This document shows, in pieces, positions 1 to 8,704 of a stretch of 64,000 bases of DNA (position 1 is the first letter of the stretch; each line of letters opens with the position of its first letter). The translations under genes and the position numbers were made by a program. Under the pieces are notes generated by a model. It did not search any database. It was not told the origin of the DNA and worked only from the letters and a program-made list of their open reading frames with translations. This stretch comes from Ostreococcus lucimarinus CCE9901 (lineage: Eukaryota > Chlorophyta > Mamiellophyceae > Mamiellales > Bathycoccaceae): NCBI RefSeq assembly GCF_000092065.1, contig NC_009369.1, forward strand, positions 124,001 through 188,000. The letters run 5' to 3'.

Positions 1-437
1 CGTTTCGCCAAGCGCCGCTCGAGTTCATTTTTAAACGTCCCCGGCGCGTCCTTGCCCTCCCCGTCCGCGCGCGAACCAGCCGGAATCGGCGCGCCACGCG
101 CGCCGACGCTCGACTTGCCCAAAAACGACCCTCGCGCCCCTTTCCCCTTGTAATCGTTCCCTTCCGGCAGCAACGCCGCGGGAAGCGGTTCTATGCGCGG
201 TAAATCGTCTCCTCCCACGATGACCTCCACATCATCATCGCTCGACGCTTCCCGGCGCTTCCGTCGTCGTTTCTTTGCTTCCTTTTTTTCTTTTTTTTGC
301 TTCTTCTTTCGCTTCTTTTCCTTTGACGACGACGACGACGACGCGCTTTCGCTCTCGCTCTCGCTCGGGAGCTCGGCGAGACGTTTTTCTAACGCCTCGA
401 GCTCGGCATCGATCGCGTTCAGCGCCTCGCGCGGCAT
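1..437 (-). CDS. Unknown Lys/Ser-rich protein, N-terminal part (runs off window)
   Basis: The minus strand is open from an ATG at 437 to the window edge, giving about 145 residues with no stop, so this is the 5' end of a longer gene. It begins MPREALNAIDAELEALEKRL, likely a short helix. A Ser/Glu stretch and a strongly basic block (KEKKRKKKQKK, then KKRRRKRR) follow, which would serve as a nuclear or nucleolar signal. An acidic-hydrophobic segment (DDDVEVIVGGDDLPRIEPLP) comes next, then GKGARGSFLGKSS. I do not recognise the family. It is divergent from the pseudouridine synthase gene at 492, with only 54 bp between the two ATGs. The basic N-terminus and the neighbour fit an RNA-processing protein, but that is inference. 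Confidence 0.6.
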   Translation of the reverse strand, partial: MPREALNAIDAELEALEKRLAELPSESESESASSSSSSKEKKRKKKQKKEKKEAKKRRRKRREASSDDDVEVIVGGDDLPRIEPLPAALLPEGNDYKGKGARGSFLGKSSVGARGAPIPAGSRADGEGKDAPGTFKNELERRLAK

Positions 438-444
438 CGCGGGC

Positions 445-489
445 GTGTCCCAGTGTAACGACTTTCACTGGGACACCGCATTGGGACAC
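445..489. promoter_or_regulatory. Perfect 11-bp inverted repeat plus extra half-site in divergent promoter
   Basis: GTGTCCCAGTG (445-455) and CACTGGGACAC (466-476) are perfect reverse complements separated by 10 bp. A third partial copy, TGGGACAC, lies at 482-489, just before the ATG at 492. The whole structure fills the 54-bp gap between two divergent genes. It could be a dimer-binding site that controls both genes, or a hairpin in either 5' leader. Confidence 0.6.
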
Positions 490-491
490 GC

Positions 492-1829
492 ATGCGATCG
501 CGCGACGACGACGATTCGGACGCCCTCGACCGGTCGTTCACGTGCGGAGGTTTACGTTACGTCGAGCCGTATCGCCGACGCGTGCGCGTGCGCGTGTCGA
601 AGCGTCACGAAGGTGCTTTTCGTGACGTGCTCGTCAATCAAGTCTCAAAGTCAGAGTTTGCGGCGCGGAATTCGGACGATGTAGACGCGTACTGGGCGAC
701 AGCGCTCGCGGCGCGACGCGTGCGGTGCGTGATAGATGCGCTGCGAAAGATGCCGCGCGGCGGGGAGGCGACGGAGGAGATGTGGACGGAGATGGGTGTG
801 GAACATTTGGACGAGTTCGTCCCGGCGGGGACGCTGCTCGAAATCGAGCGGTGCGTGCACGAGCGGTGCGTCGCGGATGCGATGCCAGAGATCGTGTTTG
901 AGTGTGAAAAGACTGGGTTAGTCGTGGTGGAGAAACCTGCGGGCGTGCCGGTGCTCGCGGGGGCGGCGCCAGGGTGGCAAGGGTACGGGAATTTGGCGGC
1001 GTTGACGTCGGCGCTGCGGCGTCGCCGCGCGGCGAAGGACGACGCGGCGGACGAAACGCGGCGGACGAAACGCGCGCGCGCGACCGGCGATGCGGGTAAG
1101 GTCTGGGCTGTGAATAGGATCGACGCTCCGGTGAGTGGGATTTGGCTCGCGGCGACGTCGCCGAAATTGGCGGCCAAGGCGAACGTGTGGATGTCGAAAA
1201 CGTCGCTCGGGAAGACGTATTTGGCGCTCGTTCGAGGCGCTCAAATCGAGTGTGGCGTGCGCATCGACTCGCCCCTCGCGAAAGACAAAGAATCATCGTT
1301 AGCCGTGGTTTCGGAAAAGGACGGAAAGCCGTGCGCGACGCGCGTCGTTGTCTTGCAAAGGCGCGAGAGCGAAGACGTCGCCCTCGTAGCGTGTCGTCTG
1401 GAATCGCACGGGCGCTACCACCAGATTCGCGCGCATCTCTCATCCATCGGGCATCCGATCGTCTTCGATAGTGCATACGGCGATGAAGACCCAGAGTCGT
1501 CTTACGCCGGTCGCGCGTACGCCGACGACGCCGAGACCCGGGTCGTCGCTCGAAAGCTCGCCGAGCGTCGAGACGCCGCGTGCGCCGAATGCGACGCCCT
1601 CATCGCCCTCACCGCCTCCGACGACGCCACCACCAAACCCCTCGCCGCCAAGCGCATCCATCTCCACGCCCTTCGATACCAATTCTCCATCCGAGACGTG
1701 AATTACGATTTACGTTCGCTTCGGCTTCCCGAATTCGCGCTCGACGCCCTCGGCGCCGCCGTCTCCGTCGACGACGTCGTCGCCCGCGTCGACGCCCGCG
1801 TCGACGAAATCGAATCCTCTCGCGAGTAG
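492..1829 (+). CDS. RluA-family RNA pseudouridine synthase
   Basis: A 445-residue protein that should convert specific uridines in RNA to pseudouridine. The N-terminal part has GGLRYVEPYRRRVRVRVSKR, the S4-like entry seen in eukaryotic RluA/RPUSD proteins. The catalytic motif is VNRIDAPVSGIWLAA near residue 205, where the HRLD of bacterial enzymes reads NRID and keeps the catalytic Asp. The C-terminal RluA signature GRYHQIRAHLSSIGHPI is intact near residue 308. An acidic or basic insert (RRRRAAKDDAADETRRTKRA) sits before the catalytic motif. The ATG at 492 is the first in frame and sits directly after the promoter inverted repeat. The exact RNA target (tRNA, mitochondrial or chloroplast rRNA) cannot be told from sequence. 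Plant homologues are numbered pseudouridine synthases. Confidence 0.88.
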   Translation: MRSRDDDDSDALDRSFTCGGLRYVEPYRRRVRVRVSKRHEGAFRDVLVNQVSKSEFAARNSDDVDAYWATALAARRVRCVIDALRKMPRGGEATEEMWTEMGVEHLDEFVPAGTLLEIERCVHERCVADAMPEIVFECEKTGLVVVEKPAGVPVLAGAAPGWQGYGNLAALTSALRRRRAAKDDAADETRRTKRARATGDAGKVWAVNRIDAPVSGIWLAATSPKLAAKANVWMSKTSLGKTYLALVRGAQIECGVRIDSPLAKDKESSLAVVSEKDGKPCATRVVVLQRRESEDVALVACRLESHGRYHQIRAHLSSIGHPIVFDSAYGDEDPESSYAGRAYADDAETRVVARKLAERRDAACAECDALIALTASDDATTKPLAAKRIHLHALRYQFSIRDVNYDLRSLRLPEFALDALGAAVSVDDVVARVDARVDEIESSRE

Positions 1830-1986
1830 CGCGTCGTCCTGTGATTTATCTAGCGCTCGAGCGCCGGACGCCGGCGCTCGACGCCGATCCGCGCCGTCCG
1901 CGCGCGCGCCGTCCCGATGTTCCATAGTTAAGGCTCTAATCATCGCAGCCGCCAGGCGTCGCGCGCACTTCGCGCCGCGCGTCGCG

Positions 1987-3582
1987 ATGTTCGGCGCGCC
2001 GCCCGCGAGCGATGGCGCGCGCGACGCGCGGAGCGTGCTGTGCTGCCTGTGCGCGATCCCGATGCACCCGAACCCGAGCGGCATGTGCGTCGAGTGCGTG
2101 CGCACGCAGGTTGACATCACCGAGGGCATCAGCAAAAACTGCGTCGTCACGTATTGCTCGCAGTGCGAGCGCTACCTGCAGCCGCCCAAGCACTGGATCC
2201 GCGCCGATCTCGAGAGCAAAGAGCTGCTGACGTTTTGCATCAAGCGCATCAAGGGATTGCAAAAGGTGAAGCTCGTGGACGCGGGCTTCGTGTGGACGGA
2301 GCCGCACAGTAAACGACTGAAGACGAAGCTGACCATACAGAAGGAAGTGCTGAACGGAGCGATACTGCAGCAGACGTTCGTGACGGAATTTGTGGTGGAG
2401 TGGAGGATGTGCGATGCGTGCGCGCGGAGCGCGGCGAATAGTGATCAGTGGAACGCGTGCGTGCAGGTGCGGCAAAAAGTGGAACATAAGCGGACGTTTT
2501 TGTTCCTCGAGCAGATGATTTTGAAGCACGGCATGGAGCGAGACGCGATCGGGATCAAGAGTCAGCCGGATGGGTTAGATTTTTATTACGGTCATCGATC
2601 GCATGGGTTGAGGTTTGTAGATTTTTTGGGCAGCGTGGTGGCGACGCGGTCGAGGGGCGACAAGCAGTTGGTGTCGCACGACGCGAATAGTAATACGTAC
2701 AATTACAGGTTTACTTTCTTCGTGGAGATCGTGCCGGTGTGCAAGGAAGATTTGGTGGTGATTCCTTTCAAGCTTTCGAAGGAGTTTGGGAGCGTTGGGC
2801 CGGTGATGCTGTGCACGCGGGTGTCGAATTCTTTGCAGTTTACGGATCCGGTGACGATGCGACAGATTTGGATCGATCAGGAAAAGTATTGGCGCCAACC
2901 GTTTCGCGCGGCGGCGACGGCGAAGCAGATGATAGAGTACGTCATCCTTGACGTTGAAGTCGATCAATCCACGAGACAAGGGAAGTTGTGCATGGCGGAT
3001 GTCGAAGTCGCGCGCTCAAGCGATTTCGGCGTCAACGACACGACGTTTTTCGTCAAGACGCACTTGGGGAATATCTTACAAGCGGGCGACACCGCGCTTG
3101 GATACGATTTGACAAATTTGCAAATCGTCGATCCAGAGATGGAGAAGTACTCGGGTAAACATCAAGGCGTTGTGCCGGATGTTTTCCTCGTGAAGAAGTC
3201 GTATGCCGAGAGTCGTCGACGAAGGCGCGAGCGAGGCGTGGCTAGAAATTGGCGTTTACAGCGCATGCAAGTGGAAGAAGACGAAGAAACGCAACAAAGG
3301 TCTCGCGGGAGCGCTGATCGCATGGCTCAGGACGAAGAGTTGTTCTATCAAGAGTTGGAAGAAGACGAGGAAACGCGAGCGCAAGTACAAATTTTCAAGG
3401 ATGAAAACGCCATAAACGCCAACGTCACCGCGGCGGCTGGCGACGACGACGACGACGACGACGACGCACCAGAGGTGCCGATCGAGGAGCTTCTGGATGA
3501 GTTGACTCTATTGCAGCGCCAAGCTGACGACGAGGACGACGAGAACGATCTCGACGATCTCGACGATTCCATGCAAGAGTGA
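1987..3582 (+). CDS. NMD3: 60S ribosomal export adaptor NMD3
   Basis: A 531-residue NMD3, the adaptor that binds late pre-60S ribosomal subunits and links them to exportin CRM1. The N-terminus carries the paired Zn-binding cysteines (CCLCAIPMHPNPSGMC, then CVECVR and CSQCERYLQPPKHW). The conserved block LLTFCIKRIKGL and a further CDAC motif follow. The C-terminal tail is acidic and ends with a leucine-rich stretch (IEELLDELTLLQRQ) that matches the nuclear export signal expected here. A basic segment (RRRRRERGVARNWRLQRM) lies before it and could be the import signal. The start at 1987 is the ATG right before MFGAPPASDGARDARSVLCC. Length and order match the family. The gene converges on the gene ending at 3661. 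Confidence 0.95.
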   Translation: MFGAPPASDGARDARSVLCCLCAIPMHPNPSGMCVECVRTQVDITEGISKNCVVTYCSQCERYLQPPKHWIRADLESKELLTFCIKRIKGLQKVKLVDAGFVWTEPHSKRLKTKLTIQKEVLNGAILQQTFVTEFVVEWRMCDACARSAANSDQWNACVQVRQKVEHKRTFLFLEQMILKHGMERDAIGIKSQPDGLDFYYGHRSHGLRFVDFLGSVVATRSRGDKQLVSHDANSNTYNYRFTFFVEIVPVCKEDLVVIPFKLSKEFGSVGPVMLCTRVSNSLQFTDPVTMRQIWIDQEKYWRQPFRAAATAKQMIEYVILDVEVDQSTRQGKLCMADVEVARSSDFGVNDTTFFVKTHLGNILQAGDTALGYDLTNLQIVDPEMEKYSGKHQGVVPDVFLVKKSYAESRRRRRERGVARNWRLQRMQVEEDEETQQRSRGSADRMAQDEELFYQELEEDEETRAQVQIFKDENAINANVTAAAGDDDDDDDDAPEVPIEELLDELTLLQRQADDEDDENDLDDLDDSMQE

Positions 3583-3660
3583 GAGAGTACATTGTAAAAT
3601 TACATAAAGTCGGTTTATGAACAGAGTTTGTTAAAAGAAAGCGCCGGCCCGGGTCAATGA

Positions 3661-5199
3661 TCACTCCGTGGATGTATAGTCTATCCAATCTCCTTCGTCG
3701 GCTTCCCAATCATCCTCGTCGTCGTCGTCATCGAAATCGTCGTCGTCGTCATCGAGATCGTCGAAAACGTCGCCGTAGGGGCGCGGGCTGTTCATGTTCA
3801 TGAAAGATTTAAGGGGCATGCGCAAGCTTCGGATGTGGTCCTCCAAAACCTCTTGAACCGTGCTAAGGTCCGTCTCATCGGATTTGTGTTCGTCTGGCGA
3901 CATTCTGTGGGTGTTGCTCCGTACGTCAGGGCGCCAACCTTCGAGATGTGACACGTGCGTGCAAATTATATTTGTAACATTTCGCACGGTATCCAAGTCG
4001 TTCGCGATCGCCTGCGCGTTGTACTCGGGCAAAAGGTATTTTTGCTTAATGCCGACGATTTGCGACCCTTGCGTTTTGCGATCACTCTTCGCTTGAACAA
4101 CTTTCTCGTAGCACGATCTCAGCATGTGCAGCAAGGCTTCGACGCGATGCCGCAGCGTGCACCCGTGCAACATCATTCGAAGTTCCGGGCTCCGGCTCAC
4201 AATCGTACGAACCATCGCAGTCGCGACGAACTCCATGCTATGAGTGTCGTCGTAGGGGGGTTGTTCATTGCCTTCTTTCACGTGCTCGAGAAATAGGGCT
4301 TCCAGCACTACGTCCACGCGCGGTGACCCGCTCGACTCTGCGAACGGCGGATACTCCCTCGCCTTCAACGTTCGCCCGAACCACTCCCAGCCGACGTATT
4401 TGTTCAGCGTGTACATCATCACATTTTCGTCCAAAACAGACAAAATGCTTCCCGGATCCCGCATTCCGCGCAGCATCGTGCGCACGACTTCCTGAAACTC
4501 GCTCGGAAACCGCGCGTGAATCTCGCGTTCGGGTTGCCACAACATCCATCGCACCCCGTACGACACCATCCCGACGAATCGTCGATCTTTCCTCAAACTC
4601 GACACCATAGTTTCATCCTCCGCGTACCACGGCGCTGCCTTCCCGAACGGCTCGTGACTCAGATGCGCGTATCCCGGATATATCTGCAACACCCCGTCGC
4701 ACTTCGGCCGTCCCAGCACGTCTCGTTCGTCGTCGTACACCAACCCCTTATCGCTCCGCGCGTCCGTGTGCACGTACACCTGCACCTTTTCCCCCACTCG
4801 CAGCGTGATCGGCGCATTCAGCTTCAGCGCCACCAACTCGTCGTAGCTCGGTCGATGTTCCTCGTCGTACGCCGGTTCGCCCCACGCCTCGGCGTCCATC
4901 AAATCCGCCACGTTCGCGTCGTTCGCGCTGTAATGCCCGTACCGCTCGCTCACGTCCACCGGCGGCAGCGCGTCGTCGAAAGTCTTCAAGTGCACGTTTT
5001 TCGCGTACACTCGCACCCTGCCGAGGTTTCCGCGCACGGATATCGCGCTGATTTCGATCGAATCGATGGGCAACGCGGTGGCGCATCCGAGCGAGAAAAA
5101 CATCCCGGAAAAGCTGTGATCCTCGCGATCGGGCGTGGGGGCGGTGAATTCGGAGTAGTGCAAGTCATCGCTCGCGCGCGCGAGCTCGCGGATGGGCAT
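3661..5199 (-). CDS. Unknown protein with long acidic C-terminal tail
   Basis: A 512-residue protein from the ATG at 5199 (MPIRELARASDDLHYSEF). A longer reading frame exists upstream, but only with a TTG start. The N-terminal third is rich in beta-strand-like segments (LPIDSIEISAISVRGNLG, ITLRVGEKVQVYVHTD) and has a repeated YGH/YGV pattern. It continues with GVLQIYPGYAHLSHEPFG. The middle is helical and has several Trp residues (VRWMLWQPEREIHARFP, YVGWEWFGRTLKAREYPP). The C-terminus is almost pure Asp (DDLDDDDDDFDDDDDEDDW) and ends DWIDYTSTE. I do not recognise the family. The Asp tail suggests binding to a basic partner such as histones or ribosomal proteins. The next upstream minus-strand gene ends at 5310, 110 bp from this start. 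Confidence 0.8.
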   Translation of the reverse strand: MPIRELARASDDLHYSEFTAPTPDREDHSFSGMFFSLGCATALPIDSIEISAISVRGNLGRVRVYAKNVHLKTFDDALPPVDVSERYGHYSANDANVADLMDAEAWGEPAYDEEHRPSYDELVALKLNAPITLRVGEKVQVYVHTDARSDKGLVYDDERDVLGRPKCDGVLQIYPGYAHLSHEPFGKAAPWYAEDETMVSSLRKDRRFVGMVSYGVRWMLWQPEREIHARFPSEFQEVVRTMLRGMRDPGSILSVLDENVMMYTLNKYVGWEWFGRTLKAREYPPFAESSGSPRVDVVLEALFLEHVKEGNEQPPYDDTHSMEFVATAMVRTIVSRSPELRMMLHGCTLRHRVEALLHMLRSCYEKVVQAKSDRKTQGSQIVGIKQKYLLPEYNAQAIANDLDTVRNVTNIICTHVSHLEGWRPDVRSNTHRMSPDEHKSDETDLSTVQEVLEDHIRSLRMPLKSFMNMNSPRPYGDVFDDLDDDDDDFDDDDDEDDWEADEGDWIDYTSTE

Positions 5200-5309
5200 G
5201 GCGGGCGATGGCGCGCGCGACGATGCGCGGCGCGGCGCGAGGGCGGCGCGAAGGCTAACCGAAACGCGAGCGAGAGTCAATAATTACAAACGACGCGACG
5301 ACGACGCGA

Positions 5310-6626
5310 TCAGGACGCGGCGGTTCGATCGCCGGCGCGGGGGGAGGGGACGTCGTCGGTGGCGGAGGGTGAGCCGGCGCTGGGGCTGGGGGCGTCGGAA
5401 ACCTCAGACGCGGAGGGCTCGGCGCGGACGCGCGCGGCTCGGGACTTGTCGCGCTTGACGTGGCGGGGAAGCGCGCTCTTGGGACTGGCGCGCTTCTTTT
5501 TGACGGCAGACGCGGCGTTCTGGACGACGCGCGCGCGGAGGACCTCCTCGAGCACGGCGACGTCTTCGGGCGCGCGCAACGCCGGCGTTTGGTTGTTCAC
5601 CGGGCACACCTTGATTTTATACCCGTTTTCCAGCGTGTTGAGGGCCTCGATGTTCTCCATGCGCTGCAGCGGCGTCGTGTCGTTGGAATCGTCGACGAGC
5701 GTTCTCAAGTACATCGCGTCGTAACACGAGCAGCCGAGGACGTGCCAGTGCATCGCCGCCGCGTCGAGACGGTTCTTCGTCTCGCGCTTCGTCGGCGTGA
5801 GATCGAGCTCGCCCGTCATCGTCTCCCGCGGCTTCGACCCGATCGCCGGGATCACCGCGCGCGTCAAATATAACGCGAATCCTTGCTTATCGAACACGCA
5901 TCGCGGTCTGGTTTCGCTCTCAAACCGCGCGGGATCCGTCGCCGCCACGCACGTCGACGCGACGCACCACTCGTCCGCGTTCGCCTCCATCTCCATCACG
6001 CACGCGTCCACGGAGTCCGCGTCGATCAAGCACTCGTCCACCTTCAACGTGACGACGAAATCCCATCCTCCGCCCGTCAGCTTCGCCGCCTGGCGCGCGT
6101 AAGTACTCGCCGTTCGCCTCGCGTCTTGCGCCACCAAAACCGTCTCGATTCCGTACTCCTTCGCCGTCTCCACGATTCTATAATCATCCGTCGCCACCAC
6201 CACTCGATCCAATCGCGCGCACCTCTTCATGCTCTCCGCCGCCCTCGCGAACGCCGGCTTCCCGTGCACGATCATCAGCGCTTTCCCCGCGAATTGATCG
6301 TCCTCGCCGTCCTCGTACGGCGCCGAAACCACCCCCAGGACGAAATTCGCGCTCATCCGCCTTCGCGTCCCGCGCTTCCCGCCCGCCGCGCGCGCCCGCG
6401 CGTCGCGCGCGCTCGCGTCCGCGTCCTCATCGACCGCATCGCTCGCGCGCGCCTCGGGCCGTCGCCTCGCGCGCCACCGCGCGCGGTTTTTCCGCCGTCG
6501 AATGAATTTCTGAAGCTCGATCGTCCCGTCGCCGTCCGCGCTCGTCGCGCGGAACGCGACGACGAACGCGATCGCCGACGCGATCGCGCGCCATCGCGAC
6601 GCCACCCTCGCGAGCGCGCCGAGCAT
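5310..6626 (-). CDS. Membrane-anchored KdsB-like (CMP-KDO synthetase family) protein with lost active-site residues
   Basis: A 438-residue protein from the ATG at 6626. Residues about 12-30 (AIASAIAFVVAFRATSA) form a signal peptide or signal anchor, pointing to the secretory pathway. The KdsB-type nucleotidyltransferase fold follows: FAGKALMIVHGKPAFARAAESM, DRVVVATDDYRIVETAKEYG, FALYLTRAVIP and LQRMENIEALNTLENGYKIKV. Family members join CTP and KDO to make CMP-KDO. Here the usual PARYxSxRFPGK reads SAPYEDGEDDQFAGK, VQGDEP reads LKVDEC, and the metal-binding Asp of the VDTPED motif reads LRAPED. It may have changed activity. The tail is basic, Ser/Pro-rich and low in complexity. It is divergent from the GH47 mannosidase, with 123 bp between ATGs; both would act in the endomembrane system. 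Confidence 0.8.
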   Translation of the reverse strand: MLGALARVASRWRAIASAIAFVVAFRATSADGDGTIELQKFIRRRKNRARWRARRRPEARASDAVDEDADASARDARARAAGGKRGTRRRMSANFVLGVVSAPYEDGEDDQFAGKALMIVHGKPAFARAAESMKRCARLDRVVVATDDYRIVETAKEYGIETVLVAQDARRTASTYARQAAKLTGGGWDFVVTLKVDECLIDADSVDACVMEMEANADEWCVASTCVAATDPARFESETRPRCVFDKQGFALYLTRAVIPAIGSKPRETMTGELDLTPTKRETKNRLDAAAMHWHVLGCSCYDAMYLRTLVDDSNDTTPLQRMENIEALNTLENGYKIKVCPVNNQTPALRAPEDVAVLEEVLRARVVQNAASAVKKKRASPKSALPRHVKRDKSRAARVRAEPSASEVSDAPSPSAGSPSATDDVPSPRAGDRTAAS

Positions 6627-6749
6627 GGAGGCGACGCGCGCCGTTCGCGACGCGACGGAAAATTCGATTCGCGCGACGACGAGTGACGACACACGGCGGC
6701 GCGGCGCGCGCGACGCCGCACCGGCGCGGCGCGCGCGATCGCGTCGCGA

Positions 6750-8402
6750 ATGCCGCCGTCGACGCGTCGGCGTCGCGCGGCGCGACGGTGCGCGCGCGCG
6801 ATCGGCGTCGTCGCGTCGCTGTTCGCGACGCGGTCCGTCATCGCGCGCGCGCGCGCGGCGCCGCGAGCGACGCGCGACGCCGAGCGCGAGGGCGGCGATG
6901 CGTCGACGCGCGACGACGCGACGCGCGACGCGTCGACGCGCGACGGGACGTTCTGGGCGCGCGCGCGCGCGGACGCGGGACGACGGGACGAGGTGAAGGC
7001 GGCGATGCGAGAGGCGTTCGGGGCGTACAGGACGCACGCGCTGGGACACGACGAGCTCGCGCCGCGCGCGCGGACGGGGCGAGACGATTTCGGTGGGATC
7101 GGGGCGACGCTGATCGATAGCTTGGACACGCTGCACATCATGGGGTTGCGCGCGGAGTTCGACGAGGCGCTGCGGTATTTGAAAAAGCCGGGATCGGCGT
7201 TTCGGGATTTGGTGCAGGGCGAGACGGACAGAGACGTGAGCGTGTTCGAGACGAACATTCGCGTTCTGGGAGGGCTGCTGGCGGCGCACGATTTATCGGG
7301 CGACGCGGACGTTTTAGAGCTCGCGGAATCCATCGCGGCGAGACTTTCGGCGGCGTTCGACACCCCGAGCGGAGTGCCGCACTCGTTCGTGAACGTCAAG
7401 ACTGGGAACTCGTTTGGGTTACCTTGGACGAAAGGCGCGTCCATACTCGCCGATTTCGGGTCGATGCATTTGGAGTGGGCGACGCTGAGCGCGCGCACGA
7501 AGAATCCGGTGTACGAGGCGCACACGAATCACGTGTTCGAGACGGTCTCATCCCTGGGACGACGAGGCAAAAGTGGCGCTAGCACCAAGGGTTTGTTTTC
7601 CGCGCATTTTAACGTCGATACCGGAGAGTTTGCGGGCGGAGACGTCACTTTCGGTGCGCTCGGCGATAGCTTTTACGAATACTTGATCAAGTGTTGGCGT
7701 TCGCTCGGCGATTTAAAAGACGCCGAGACGTGGCGCGAGATGTTCGACGAAGCCATGCTCGGGATGAAAACGAGTTTGCTGCGAGACTGGAAAACGGACG
7801 AGGCGACTGGTGAGAAGTATTCGTACGTTTCTCCGATTGGAGGTTCCGGTGCCGGTTCGATGGAACATCTCGCGTGTTTCGTCCCGGGTATGCTCGTGCT
7901 CGGCGCGGCAGAGGCGCCCACGCCTACAACCGCCGATGAGTACGTGCAAATAGCGAAGGATATCGCGCGTACGTGTGTAGAAATGTATTCTTCTCAGCCT
8001 TGCGGCCTATCCGCGGATCACGTGCGATTCGACTCGGGTTCAAAGACCATCTCGAACATCAACGGCAAAAATATTCAACGCCCGGAAACGGTGGAATCTT
8101 TGTTTTATTTGTATCGCAAAACTGGAGATGAAATTTATCGGACACAAGCTTGGAAAATCTTTCAATCCATGAAGTCAGCTTATCGAGTCCCCGAAAGTGG
8201 CGGCTGGCAAGGCGTGCTCGACGTCTCGAAGACCCCGACGGCGGGCGACGACAAGATGCAATCATTCTTCCTCGCCGAGACGTTGAAGTATTTATATCTC
8301 ATCTTCACCGACAGTGATACAATGCACTTGGATGAGTGGGTTTTCAACACCGAGGCACATCCACTGAGAATCACAAAGGCACGTGAACGACTGAACGATT
8401 GA
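6750..8402 (+). CDS. Class I alpha-1,2-mannosidase (GH47)
   Basis: A 550-residue glycosyl hydrolase family 47 protein, which trims alpha-1,2-mannose from N-glycans in the ER or Golgi. The N-terminus is basic, then hydrophobic (ARAIGVVASLFATRSVIA), a type II signal anchor. Family signatures in order: EAFGAYRTHALGHDELAP, IGATLIDSLDTLHIMGL, FETNIRVLGGLLAAHDLSG, SMEHLACFVPGMLVLGA, RPETVESLFYLYRKTGD and KMQSFFLAETLKYLYLIF. It ends with the typical FNTEAHPL. The acidic catalytic residues in the RPETVES and SDNLHL-type blocks appear present. The ATG at 6750 gives a complete anchor; no later Met precedes the catalytic domain cleanly. It shares a short divergent promoter with the KdsB-like gene. Confidence 0.92.
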   Translation: MPPSTRRRRAARRCARAIGVVASLFATRSVIARARAAPRATRDAEREGGDASTRDDATRDASTRDGTFWARARADAGRRDEVKAAMREAFGAYRTHALGHDELAPRARTGRDDFGGIGATLIDSLDTLHIMGLRAEFDEALRYLKKPGSAFRDLVQGETDRDVSVFETNIRVLGGLLAAHDLSGDADVLELAESIAARLSAAFDTPSGVPHSFVNVKTGNSFGLPWTKGASILADFGSMHLEWATLSARTKNPVYEAHTNHVFETVSSLGRRGKSGASTKGLFSAHFNVDTGEFAGGDVTFGALGDSFYEYLIKCWRSLGDLKDAETWREMFDEAMLGMKTSLLRDWKTDEATGEKYSYVSPIGGSGAGSMEHLACFVPGMLVLGAAEAPTPTTADEYVQIAKDIARTCVEMYSSQPCGLSADHVRFDSGSKTISNINGKNIQRPETVESLFYLYRKTGDEIYRTQAWKIFQSMKSAYRVPESGGWQGVLDVSKTPTAGDDKMQSFFLAETLKYLYLIFTDSDTMHLDEWVFNTEAHPLRITKARERLND

Positions 8403-8704
8403 CAAACACGCCGAGCAATACGGAAGGTGGATATTTATCACAACTTTGTAATAGGATAGCATAGAAAGTAGAAGTAGAAACGGCGTGCGGCGATGCTGCG
8501 TATTACTGCGTAGTTTACTTTGAGCTTCATGCGTTGCTTTGATGATACGGACACGCTCGCTCGCGACGAAGAAGACGACTCCAGCGCTTTCCTCGCGCCA
8601 GCGAGACTTGAATGGATGAAACAAGAATTGAAACAATTGAAAGAATGATCGTCATTTGCGACGAACGTAATGAATTCGTTTGGAATCTTACCACGAATGA
8701 CGCT
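8403..8704. other. Convergent intergenic region
   Basis: This 302-bp stretch lies between the 3' ends of the mannosidase gene (plus) and the kinase gene (minus). It is visibly AT-richer than its surroundings and must hold both polyadenylation regions. I see no credible gene or RNA in it. Confidence 0.6.

Noticed and set aside
6627-7289. Long upstream extension of the KdsB-like frame
   Set aside because: It lies antisense to the mannosidase gene, is Arg-rich shadow sequence, and would bury the signal anchor inside the protein.
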